Origin: Provencibacterium sp.
GTDB taxonomy: Bacteria > Bacillota > Clostridia > Oscillospirales > Ruminococcaceae
Reading direction: 5' to 3'
NCBI GenBank assembly: GCA_022792175.1
Contig: JAAWAN010000028.1
Coordinates: 142,681-206,680, forward strand
Length of the DNA stretch: 64,000 bases
Of this stretch, positions 31,595 through 39,788 are shown in pieces. The first letter of the stretch is position 1. Each line of letters begins with the position of its first letter. A program made the translations under genes and the position numbers. The notes below the pieces were generated by a model, which was not told the origin of the DNA, did no database searches, and saw only the letters and a list, made by a program, of their open reading frames with translations.

Positions 31595-32476
31595 TCAAAG
31601 CTCTATCAGTATAATGCTGAGTACGGCCAAGGCCATTCCCAGAATCTGCATTTTTTGCGGCTTCTCGTGAAACAGAATAACTGAATAACAGATGGACAAC
31701 ACCAGAACGCCGCCGTTATCCACTGTATAAAGAACGCTGGAGTTCATCATCGGCAACACATAAAGCAGAAGATTGGCGGCCACCGTCGCCGAAATGCAGC
31801 AGAAAAGCAGAAAGAGCGCCGCCCGCCTTCCCATCCGAAAGCCGCCGGCCAGCTGGCGGCCGCGCTTTTGAAGGGCTTCTCCCAATGCCGCCGCCAGCGC
31901 CGAGGCAAAAAAGAGGATGGTGAGCATCTCCGCCCGCTCGGCCCCCCGCATCATACGGGTCTGCAGATTCATCACCGTGCCATACAGGCCGTTGGATAAA
32001 AACAGCAGGGCACACCAGAGATAATAGGCGCCGGAGCTCTCCTTTAAGGATATCCCCTTCAGGTTCATCACCACCAGTGAGATGAGCATGAGCACCACCG
32101 CAAAAACCTGCAGCGGACGCAGATACTCCTCCAGAAAGAGCAGCCCCGCCGCCAGCGGCACCAGAATGCCGCCAAACATGCTGGCTATCATCAGAAAGGA
32201 ATAGGAGCCCCGGTCGCCCGCCTCCAGCATCGAGATATTATACAGCAGCAGGGCGCCCGCATTGACCAGCCCCAAAAGCCAGGTCTGCCAGGAGGGAGAA
32301 AAGGAAAAGCCGTTCGCCATGAGCGAGGCCGCCGCAATAAACATTCCATAGCAGATGGAAAAGACCGGCCTCGACTGCGCCGCGTCCGCTCCGGCATAGT
32401 GTATCGAATACAGCCGCAGAAACAGCGACTGGAAGGAGAAAAAGACCACCATCAGCATGACCAGCAGTATCAGCAT
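31595..32476 (-). CDS. EamA/DMT-family transporter
   Basis: A 293-residue protein with about ten hydrophobic helices in two EamA-like halves; the first ends in PLAAGLLFLEEYLRPLQVFAVVLMLISL and the second in VLSICYSVILFHEKPQKMQILGMALAVLSI, the repeated EExxxxxxxxG pattern of drug/metabolite transporters. It lies between the GH109-like and serine-hydrolase genes and could move a sugar or amino-acid-like metabolite, but substrate is not predictable. AAAAAGGAAGG lies upstream of ATG. Confidence 0.82.
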   Translation of the reverse strand: MLILLVMLMVVFFSFQSLFLRLYSIHYAGADAAQSRPVFSICYGMFIAAASLMANGFSFSPSWQTWLLGLVNAGALLLYNISMLEAGDRGSYSFLMIASMFGGILVPLAAGLLFLEEYLRPLQVFAVVLMLISLVVMNLKGISLKESSGAYYLWCALLFLSNGLYGTVMNLQTRMMRGAERAEMLTILFFASALAAALGEALQKRGRQLAGGFRMGRRAALFLLFCCISATVAANLLLYVLPMMNSSVLYTVDNGGVLVLSICYSVILFHEKPQKMQILGMALAVLSIILIEL

Positions 32477-32547
32477 AAAATCCTTCCTTTTTAAAAGCTC
32501 CTCCTGCAGGCCGCGCCGCAGAGGACCATCCCCCTTTGCCGGCCCGG

Positions 32548-34020
32548 TTATCCCTCCACTGCGTGACCGGAAAGATAACCGCTGTAGTCATCAAAAAAGG
32601 CCTCGGCGCTTTTCGCCATGAAAACAGTCAGGTCCTCATCCGCAAAGGTGAGCTGCATTTTCAGCGTACCCAGATAGTCATCCACCGCATAGATCATGCC
32701 AATGAGGGTGCCGTCATCCGCCCAGGCACCTGCAGAGACGCAACGGTAGTGGGTATCCCGCACGCCGATGCGCTTCCCAAAATATTTATCCGGGAAGGAA
32801 AGGGGGCCATATTCACCCATATAAAGCTTCAGCATATGCTCTTTTCCGGCCTTTTCATAGTGCAGCGTACAGGCATCCTCCGCGATATCCGCCCGCATCC
32901 AGTGAAAACCGGCCGGGTTCTCCTCAAAAATATAGCGGACGCCGGAGACCTTTTGGGAAACGGGGCTCGTTTGGCTCCCGACGGGGAGCGGCAGCCGGAG
33001 TGAATGGGAACGCTCCCAAAGCTTTCTTTGCAGCGCCGGCTCCTCCGGGAGAGGAGAAACAGAAAATTTTTCCAGCATGCGGTAATAGGCCAGGCGAACG
33101 GCATCCTCTGCGCTGCCGGTTGCCTGGGTATCGGCCGTCATCACGAAGACGCTGTCATATTTCGGCATCATAAAGGCGAACTGGCTGCCCATACCCCAGC
33201 AGGCGAAGCCGCCCTCCCGCATCATCCAGAACTGATAGCCGTAGCCGACGGGGCCGCCGATGCCGTCGTGGGCGACGGTAGTATCTATCTGCCGGGAGGT
33301 TGCCGCCTCCATATATTCCCGGCTCACCAGCTGCTCCCCGTTCCAGCTGCCGCGGTGAAGGCAGAAAAGTCCAAACCGGGCCAGGTCGCGCGGGGTACAG
33401 ACAATCCCGCTGCCGGTCCAGGAGCGCCCCTCCGGCGACTGCACGCACCAGATATCCCGGGAGATGCCCAGCTTGTCGAAAAGCGGGCGCATATAGGTGA
33501 GCATCGGTTTGCCAGTGAGCTTTTCCACAATGCCGCAGAGGGCAACGGTGGCGGAGGTATCATAGCGAAACACCGTCCCCGGCTTGTGCAGCGGATATGG
33601 GAGGCTGAAAACGCTCTGCACAAAATCGGGCGTCTCAAAATCATAGGTGGGATTTTCATTAAAGGAGGACATGCACAGAAAATGGCGCACCGTTGCCTCC
33701 ATCATAAAGCGGGGCGGGTTTTCCGGGAGGTACTCGGGAAAAAAGTCCGCCACCCGGTCATCCAGAGAAATTTTCCCCTCATCCGCCAGCATGCCGATGG
33801 CCACCGAGGTAAAGCTCTTGCTTACCGAATACATGCGGTGCCCGCGCGTTTCATTAAACGGGGGACAGTAGCCTTCTGCGGCAATTTTGCCATGACGCAG
33901 CAGCAAAAAACCATGGATGGGCAGGCGCAGCTGCTGCAGTTCATAAAGAAAATCCAGTATGGCCTGCGAAGGGATGCCCAGCGCCTCGGGCGAAGCACAG
34001 GTCAGGTCGTTTTCATGCAT
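32548..34020 (-). CDS. Serine hydrolase, class C beta-lactamase-like
   Basis: A 490-residue protein of the beta-lactamase/DD-peptidase superfamily. Residues 1 to about 340 hold the catalytic domain with S-x-x-K (YSVSKSFTSVA), a Tyr-x-Asn-equivalent (RYDTSA, with Tyr then Asp-Thr), and a late FACWGMGSQ segment in place of KTG. The last 140 residues form a separate beta-rich domain. No signal peptide, so it is likely a cytoplasmic esterase or peptidase rather than a penicillin-binding protein. ATG at 34020 follows AAGGAGTGG; the longer frame upstream lacks such a site. First gene of the leftward set. Confidence 0.82.
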   Translation of the reverse strand: MHENDLTCASPEALGIPSQAILDFLYELQQLRLPIHGFLLLRHGKIAAEGYCPPFNETRGHRMYSVSKSFTSVAIGMLADEGKISLDDRVADFFPEYLPENPPRFMMEATVRHFLCMSSFNENPTYDFETPDFVQSVFSLPYPLHKPGTVFRYDTSATVALCGIVEKLTGKPMLTYMRPLFDKLGISRDIWCVQSPEGRSWTGSGIVCTPRDLARFGLFCLHRGSWNGEQLVSREYMEAATSRQIDTTVAHDGIGGPVGYGYQFWMMREGGFACWGMGSQFAFMMPKYDSVFVMTADTQATGSAEDAVRLAYYRMLEKFSVSPLPEEPALQRKLWERSHSLRLPLPVGSQTSPVSQKVSGVRYIFEENPAGFHWMRADIAEDACTLHYEKAGKEHMLKLYMGEYGPLSFPDKYFGKRIGVRDTHYRCVSAGAWADDGTLIGMIYAVDDYLGTLKMQLTFADEDLTVFMAKSAEAFFDDYSGYLSGHAVEG

Positions 34021-34135
34021 GTGATTCCACTCCTTAAAAGGACCGTCTGCCGTTTTTATCCTGCCAGCCGGATGGCTTTTCGAAGACCGGCATCCCCTTT
34101 GCAGCCGACGGCTGCTGAAAAATGCGGCTTTTATC

Positions 34136-34163
34136 ATCATAATCCATGCGGGCCAATTGTCAA
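34136..34163 (-). promoter_or_regulatory. Sigma-A promoter of the leftward hydrolase operon
   Basis: On the minus strand, TTGACA (34163-34158), 16-nt spacer, TATGAT (34141-34136), about 115 nt before the start at 34020. Confidence 0.65.
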
Positions 34164-34832
34164 GACAAAATTGCTCTTTTACAGATAAAAATCAAAGCAG
34201 GCTGGGAGATGCCGGGTTAGAAGGGTGGGCACCTCCTAATTCTTGATATCTCCATCCCCCCGGTGCTACGATAAAACTTATGGGTATAGGCAGAATAAGA
34301 TAACTTCCTTTTCTGTGTTCCTTTGCGGTTCAATGGGCAGCCGGCGGAAGTGTCCTGGCAGAAAGCGTCCGGAATCCAAAGCGGACATCCGCCGATGATA
34401 AAGGAATTTCAGCGGGAAGTGGAGAGGCGGATTGCCGCCAAAGTAAAGCTCCGGCTTTTAGAGACTCTGCCGGTATTGGGCGCCGTCCGAACTTGCGGAC
34501 AATCCTTCCTCCCCGCAGCTGCGGGAAAGGGCGCTGAAACAAATTCTTTCAGCGCGGGCATAATCGCCCCTTCCCTGTGCCCGGTCTTTGCACACGCGGG
34601 CATTTTATCCGCCTATCCACCCTTCCCTTTTCCCGGACTCCCCTGATATTCCCCTATGATATGGCCCCATTTTTTCAGGGAGGCCGCTGCAGAAAAAATC
34701 CGTTTCTGCAGCGGCCTCCCCTTCTTCTTTCCCTCTCCGGATAAAAATTTCCTGCACGCCTGTCTTTCAGAAAATAGAGGGCATTTTTCATATATTTATA
34801 CAGTTTTTTGTCTAACTTTCAGAACAGCCGTA
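34164..34832. other. Intergenic region without a supported gene
   Basis: About 670 nt. A 107-codon + frame exists at 34323-34646 but has no ribosome site, no recognisable motif and ends in low-complexity Pro/Phe, so I do not call it. The main feature is an 18-bp hairpin (34678-34695 and 34703-34720, loop AAATCCG), preceded by a T5 run and followed by a pyrimidine tract (CTTCTTCTTTCC), possibly a terminator for leftward or rightward stray transcripts. Confidence 0.5.
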
Positions 34833-34862
34833 TTGATTTTTAAAAAAGGTCCATGCTATAAT
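34833..34862 (+). promoter_or_regulatory. Promoter of the redox fusion gene
   Basis: TTGATT (34833-34838), 18-nt spacer, TATAAT (34857-34862). The start should lie just ahead of the first leader hairpin at 34872. Confidence 0.7.
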
Positions 34863-34871
34863 AAGCACAGA

Positions 34872-35016
34872 CAGGAAAGCTTTGCTTTCCTGAGCCCGTT
34901 TTTCGGCGGGTTGTGCCGCCCCCTGCGGCGCAAAATGCTCTTGTTTTTTCATAACCCAAACCGGTCGTAGCCGGTTTTCTGCTGCCCTTCGGCGGCAGCG
35001 CAGGGCTTTGCCCTGC
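34872..35016 (+). repeat. Hairpin-array leader before the redox fusion gene
   Basis: Six hairpins follow each other in the predicted 5' leader: CAGGAAAGC/GCTTTCCTG (34872-34892, loop TTT), CCCG/CGGG (34895-34910), TGCCGC/GCGGCGCA (34914-34932), AAACCGG/CCGGTTT (34958-34977), CTGCC/GGCAG (34982-34998) and GCAGGGC/GCCCTGC (35000-35016, loop TTT). The first three repeat those before rbsK in the same orientation and with the same distance from the -10 box. Confidence 0.65.
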
Positions 35017-35061
35017 CAGAGTACCATTCTGTATCAAAACAAAAGGGGAGTCGGAAACGAT

Positions 35062-37629
35062 ATGCGCATTATGGTTATCGGTGGCGTTGCGGCAGGAACG
35101 AAGGCTGCGGCCAAGCTCATGCGCCAGGACCGCAGCGCCCAGGTTACGCTGTATACCCGGGCAGAGGATATTTCTTATGCCGGCTGCGGCCTGCCTTACT
35201 ATGTGGGCGGCAGCATTGAAAGCCGGGACGAACTGATCGTCAATACCCCGCAGAAATATGCCGGTCTGACCGGCGTAACAGTGAAGACCGGCATGGAGGC
35301 CATTCATCTGAACGTCTCCGAAAAAAGGGTAACCTTCCGCAATGTGGCGTCCGGAGCAGAAACGGCCGAGGAATATGACAGGCTTATCATCGCTACCGGG
35401 GCAAAGCCCTTTGTGCCGCCTGTAAACGGCACCTCGCTGCCCGGCGTATTCACCGTGCGCGAGCCGGATGACGCCATCTCCCTCCGGGATTATGTGGACA
35501 AAAACCACTGCCGCAGCGCCGTCATTGTCGGCGCCGGCTTTATCGGCCTGGAAATGGCTGAAAACCTGATGGCCAAAGGGCTGAACGTCACCGTAGTCGA
35601 TATGGCCGGCCAGCTGATGCCCGGCCTGTTTGATGCGGAAATGGCCGGCTATATCCGCCGCCAGCTTCAGAGCCGGGGGCTGCGCATTGTGACCGGAACG
35701 GCGCTGCAGGAGGTTCTCGGCAGCGAGCGGGCGACCGGTGTGCGCACCGGCGAGGGCGTTTTTCAGGGAGAGCTGGTGGTACTGGCCATCGGCATCCGCC
35801 CGGCTACCGACTTTCTGGCGGATTCCGGGCTGAATATGGAGAAGGGCGCCATCCTGGTCGATGACCACCAGCGCACCAATCTGCCCGATATCTATGCCGC
35901 GGGCGACTGCGCCGAGGTCTATAACCGCATCACCGGCAAGGCGCAGTGGTCCGCCATGGGCTCCACCGCCAATATCACCGGCCGCTGCCTGGCCAAAAAT
36001 ATCACCGGAGAGGATGCCCCCTATGGCGGCACGCTGGGCACGGGGGTTGTCCGGCTGGCCGAGGGACTGAATGCCGGACGGACAGGACTCAGCGAGGAGC
36101 AGGCCCGGCAGGCCGGCTTTGACCCTGCCTGTGTTCTCTGCGTTACCGATGATAAGGCCCACTATTATGCGGGCGCCTCCAATTTCGTCACCAAGCTCAT
36201 TGCCGACCGGGAAAGCCACCGGCTGCTGGGCATTCAGGTGGTGGGCGGCGCTGTGGACAAAATGGTGGATATTGCCGTTACCGGCATCGCCATGAACGCC
36301 AAAATCGAAGATTTCGATACGCTGGACTATGCCTATGCCCCTCCCTTTTCAACGGCCATCCATCCGTTTGTGCAGGCCTGCTATATTCTCGAAAACAAGC
36401 TTTCCGGCCGCCTTGAGAGCTTCTCGCCTGCCGAATATGCCGCCGGCGCGGCCAAAGAGTATACGGTGCTCGATATTCTGCCGGCACCCGGCATCCCCGG
36501 CGCGCGCTGGGTGAACCTGAGCGAAACAAACGGCCCCATCGAGGGCCTCAGGAAGGATGAAAAGCTGCTGCTCGTCTGCAACCGGGGAAAGCGGGCCTAT
36601 TTCCTGCAGAACCGGCTCAAGGCCCTCGGCTACACCAACACCCGCGTGTTGGAGGGCGGCGTCTCCTTTAACGTGGTAAAGGCACGGGCCGCAGGTAGCC
36701 GCCTCTCCCCGGAGGAGATAAAGCGGGTCAAAGGGCTCGGCTGCCTGCAGGATAAGCGGTATAACGATGTATTCAATGTCCGCGTTATCACCCGCAACGG
36801 AAAAATCACCTCGGAGGAGCAGCGGGTGGTCGCTGAAGCGGCCGACCGGTTCGGCTCCGGCGCAGTGACGATGACCGCCCGCCTGACCTTGGAAATCCAG
36901 GGCGTTTCCTATGACCAGATTGATCCGCTCATCGCCTTCCTGAAGGAACACGGGCTGGATACCGGCGGAACCGGTTCACTGGTGCGCCCGGTGGTTTCCT
37001 GCAAGGGGACTACCTGTCAGTATGGACTGCTCGATTCCTTCGGTCTGAGCGAAAAGCTGCATGAGCGTTTCTATGTTGGCTACCATAACGTAACCCTGCC
37101 GCACAAGTTTAAAATTGCGGTGGGAGGCTGTCCCAACAACTGTGTGAAGCCTGACCTCAATGATCTGGGCATCGTTGGCCAGCGGGTGCCGCTGGTGGAC
37201 TATGGGAAGTGCCGCGGCTGCAAAAAGTGCCAGGTAGAAACCAGCTGCCCGGTCAAGGTGGCCAGCGTGGAAAACGGAAAGGTACATATCGATCCCGAAA
37301 GCTGCAACAACTGCGGGCGCTGCAGGGATCGCTGCCCCTTCGAGGCACTGGATTATCAGGAAGGCTACAAGGTCTATATCGGCGGCCGCTGGGGCAAGCG
37401 CATTGCCCATGGCCGTCCGCTCACCCGCATTTTCACCTCGGAAGAAGAGGTGCTGAATGTGGTGGAAAAGGCCATTCTGCTCTTCCGTAACGAAGGCAAA
37501 ACCGGCGAACGCTTTGCCGATACCATCGAGCGGCTCGGCTTTGACTATGTCAACGACCAGCTGCTGCATACCGAAATAGATAAGACCGCCGTTTTGAATA
37601 AAACGATCCAGGGCGGCGCAAGCTGCTGA
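35062..37629 (+). CDS. CoA-disulfide reductase/rhodanese/siroheme-reductase/ferredoxin fusion
   Basis: An 855-residue cytoplasmic redox protein with four parts. Residues 1-445 form an FAD/NAD(P)H disulfide reductase of the CoADR/Npsr type (GGVAAG near 8-13, redox C42 in GCGLPYY, second dinucleotide site GAGFIGLE at 157-164, GDCAEV at 281-286). Residues about 465-555 are rhodanese-like with C506 in CNRGKRA. Residues about 570-705 match one nitrite/sulfite-reductase repeat with siroheme/4Fe-4S cysteines C647, C652, C690 and C694. Residues 715-760 are a 2[4Fe-4S] ferredoxin (C717, 720, 723, 729; C748, 751, 754, 758). It suggests electron flow from NAD(P)H through FAD and clusters to a sulfur species or sulfite-like substrate. 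Start chosen at ATG 35062 after AAAGGGGAG. Confidence 0.9.
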   Translation: MRIMVIGGVAAGTKAAAKLMRQDRSAQVTLYTRAEDISYAGCGLPYYVGGSIESRDELIVNTPQKYAGLTGVTVKTGMEAIHLNVSEKRVTFRNVASGAETAEEYDRLIIATGAKPFVPPVNGTSLPGVFTVREPDDAISLRDYVDKNHCRSAVIVGAGFIGLEMAENLMAKGLNVTVVDMAGQLMPGLFDAEMAGYIRRQLQSRGLRIVTGTALQEVLGSERATGVRTGEGVFQGELVVLAIGIRPATDFLADSGLNMEKGAILVDDHQRTNLPDIYAAGDCAEVYNRITGKAQWSAMGSTANITGRCLAKNITGEDAPYGGTLGTGVVRLAEGLNAGRTGLSEEQARQAGFDPACVLCVTDDKAHYYAGASNFVTKLIADRESHRLLGIQVVGGAVDKMVDIAVTGIAMNAKIEDFDTLDYAYAPPFSTAIHPFVQACYILENKLSGRLESFSPAEYAAGAAKEYTVLDILPAPGIPGARWVNLSETNGPIEGLRKDEKLLLVCNRGKRAYFLQNRLKALGYTNTRVLEGGVSFNVVKARAAGSRLSPEEIKRVKGLGCLQDKRYNDVFNVRVITRNGKITSEEQRVVAEAADRFGSGAVTMTARLTLEIQGVSYDQIDPLIAFLKEHGLDTGGTGSLVRPVVSCKGTTCQYGLLDSFGLSEKLHERFYVGYHNVTLPHKFKIAVGGCPNNCVKPDLNDLGIVGQRVPLVDYGKCRGCKKCQVETSCPVKVASVENGKVHIDPESCNNCGRCRDRCPFEALDYQEGYKVYIGGRWGKRIAHGRPLTRIFTSEEEVLNVVEKAILLFRNEGKTGERFADTIERLGFDYVNDQLLHTEIDKTAVLNKTIQGGASC

Positions 37630-37663
37630 AGTGCCCCCTCTCCCCTTTTCTTTAAAAAAGCTT

Positions 37664-37707
37664 CCCGTCCCTTTCCTGAGAAAGTACAGGAAAGGGGCGG
37701 GATTTTT
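37664..37707. terminator. Intrinsic terminator after the redox fusion
   Basis: A 15-bp stem with one G-T pair (37664-37678 and 37687-37701, 8-nt loop) followed by ATTTTT. It lies in the convergent gap before the leftward GH127-like gene. Confidence 0.85.
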
Positions 37708-37863
37708 CATGAGAAACGGGAAAGATGAATGCGGAGATAGCGGCCGTCATCCGGGCCTGGCCAGCGTTTAACTTCAGATACGACAGCTTCCCTCCGACCG
37801 GGTACAGATTTTTTCTTTGCGCTTATACAGCAGAACCCGCATTTCCGGAAAAAACCGGGAAAA

Positions 37864-39702
37864 TTACTCGACGGTCGGCATCTCGGTCATGCGCAGCCGG
37901 GCGCAGCCATAGGGAATCATCCGCACGGCCGAAGCCTCGCCCTGCGCCTTTCTCGAACGCGGCTCGATGGCGGCTATCCCATATTCCTCCGGCCAGTCCA
38001 CCGGGGCCAGCATGGCTTCAATTTCCACCGGCGGCTCCTCCCCGGAGAAGGGATAGCTGCCAATCGGCCGCTCGCTCACCTTGAAGCTTTCATCCGCCGT
38101 GAAGCCATAGTTCCAGGCAGATTCCGGATAAAGCTCATAATCGCAGTAGGGAAATTTGCGTTCTACATCGGCGCGGATATACTCGAGCATCTCCCAGCGC
38201 TCCTTGATGGCCACCGAATAGAGCAGCGGGCCGCGCCAGAGGCATTTCATCTCGCGGGGGCGCTCGGCCAGCCGGCAGGCGAACTGAAGAACCACCTCTA
38301 CCTTGGTCTCGCCCGACCATACGCGCTTGATGCTGTAGAAGCTGCCCGGCTGGGCAGGCTGCCCATCTACGGTCGCCGAGACCGCGCAGCTGGGAATGCG
38401 CAGTTTCAGTTCAAATTCCGTGGGCGCATCGGCCGTAACGGTGTAGCAGAGGGTATTGCGGAAGGGATATTCGGTATCCAGCCGGCAGCAGACCGCCTGG
38501 CCGCCAATCATCGTGCGCACGCTGGCCGGGGCCAGAGCCGCAGAAACAATCCCCTCATCCGAGGCCATGAAGGTGGAGAGGGCAAACTTCGGCCAGCCCT
38601 GGTTAAAGTTCGCCGTGCAGCAGCCAAAGTTCGGCTCCAGGCCGAACAGGTGGCTTTCCGGCCCGTTGGTGCCGAACACCACATGGTCCTCCGGCAGCCG
38701 CGTGCAGCGAATCTGGTTGGTCTGCTGGTCATACTGGTGGGTCCACATGTCCGCGCTACAGGTGGCAGGCAGCGCATTAAAAGCCAGCCGCTCCAGATAA
38801 TCGCCCCAAACGGGATTGCCGGAAATGGAGAGCAGCTGCTCATAGGAATACATCGCCTCTACCACGCTGCACAGTTCGGAACCCTGAACGGGGCTGTCGC
38901 CCATCACGCACTCATCGCCCGTAAAGTGGCCGACCGCCATGCCGTGGTACTGGAAGAGCTCCTTGAGCATTCTGTGGGCAAACGCCTCCGGGTCGCCGCC
39001 CTCCATGCGCGTTACCAATGCCCCCTGTTTAATGGCCATCGCCAGATTGACCACATGGGTGGAGTAGGTCCAGATGCGCTCCGGCTTCTGGTCGCAGTAG
39101 GGAGCAAAGAGGCGCTCAAAATCATAGCCCTGCTCCTGCAGACGCTTTGCGAGGCGCATCATCCATTCCTCTTCCCGGCGCTCATACAGCCAGTAGAGCG
39201 GAATCAGCGTTTCAAACCAGCGCAGGGAGGCCCAGTTATGGATGGTGGTATGGCGGGTAAACTCCCACATATTCTGAAAAAACCGGTAGAGCGCCTCCTC
39301 AATGCGTTCATCGCCGCTCAGATCCGCATACAGGGCCAGCACCTTCGCAATCAAAATGCCTGACCACAGATCATAGGAGCGGCGTTCGTCAATCGAGCAG
39401 GGGCAGAGCCACCCATCCTCCGCCTGCCGGTCCAGAATCCCATCGATATAGCGCCTAGCGCGGGCGATGAGGTCCTCATCCTCCAGCAGGTAGGCCAGCG
39501 GGATAAAGCCATCCAGCCAGTAGGGAACGCGCTCCCAGCCATCGCGCTCTCCGCCAATCCAGCGGCTGTCGCGCACATCCGGCCAGACCTTGTCCAGATT
39601 TCCGCTCAGCCCCTGCGCCTGGATGCGCAGCTGGCGCCGAAGCCATCCTTCCGGCTTAATTTCACCCTTCGTAAAAAAACGAAACGGCGTCTTATTCAGC
39701 AT
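37864..39702 (-). CDS. GH127-superfamily beta-L-arabinofuranosidase-like enzyme
   Basis: A 612-residue protein of the DUF1680/GH127 superfamily, cytoplasmic. An (alpha/alpha)6 barrel spans about residues 20-420, followed by beta-sandwich domains. The Cys-Cys pair in NFGCCTANFNQGW (C361, C362) matches the zinc-bound nucleophile cysteine region of GH127 enzymes, and glutamates in SELCSVVEAM (E276, E282) are the acid/base or zinc-ligand candidates. Members release L-arabinofuranose from short chains; related families have other specificities. ATG at 39702 follows AGGGAGG. It is the last gene of the leftward importer operon, so its substrate is probably what that importer brings in. Confidence 0.85.
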   Translation of the reverse strand: MLNKTPFRFFTKGEIKPEGWLRRQLRIQAQGLSGNLDKVWPDVRDSRWIGGERDGWERVPYWLDGFIPLAYLLEDEDLIARARRYIDGILDRQAEDGWLCPCSIDERRSYDLWSGILIAKVLALYADLSGDERIEEALYRFFQNMWEFTRHTTIHNWASLRWFETLIPLYWLYERREEEWMMRLAKRLQEQGYDFERLFAPYCDQKPERIWTYSTHVVNLAMAIKQGALVTRMEGGDPEAFAHRMLKELFQYHGMAVGHFTGDECVMGDSPVQGSELCSVVEAMYSYEQLLSISGNPVWGDYLERLAFNALPATCSADMWTHQYDQQTNQIRCTRLPEDHVVFGTNGPESHLFGLEPNFGCCTANFNQGWPKFALSTFMASDEGIVSAALAPASVRTMIGGQAVCCRLDTEYPFRNTLCYTVTADAPTEFELKLRIPSCAVSATVDGQPAQPGSFYSIKRVWSGETKVEVVLQFACRLAERPREMKCLWRGPLLYSVAIKERWEMLEYIRADVERKFPYCDYELYPESAWNYGFTADESFKVSERPIGSYPFSGEEPPVEIEAMLAPVDWPEEYGIAAIEPRSRKAQGEASAVRMIPYGCARLRMTEMPTVE

Positions 39703-39788
39703 GGTAAAAACCTCCCTTGTTCTTTTAAAAGGGGCGGCCATCGGCCGAAACCAATGACCGCCCCAAAGGTGCAGATAAAGAGGATAAA

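Noticed and set aside
34323..34646. 107-codon + strand open frame in the 34-35 kb gap
   Set aside because: No ribosome site, no motif, low-complexity Pro/Phe end; fits chance opening in GC-rich DNA.
19311..35016. Hairpin arrays considered as CRISPR repeats
   Set aside because: Units are unlike each other, have no regular spacers and no cas genes nearby.
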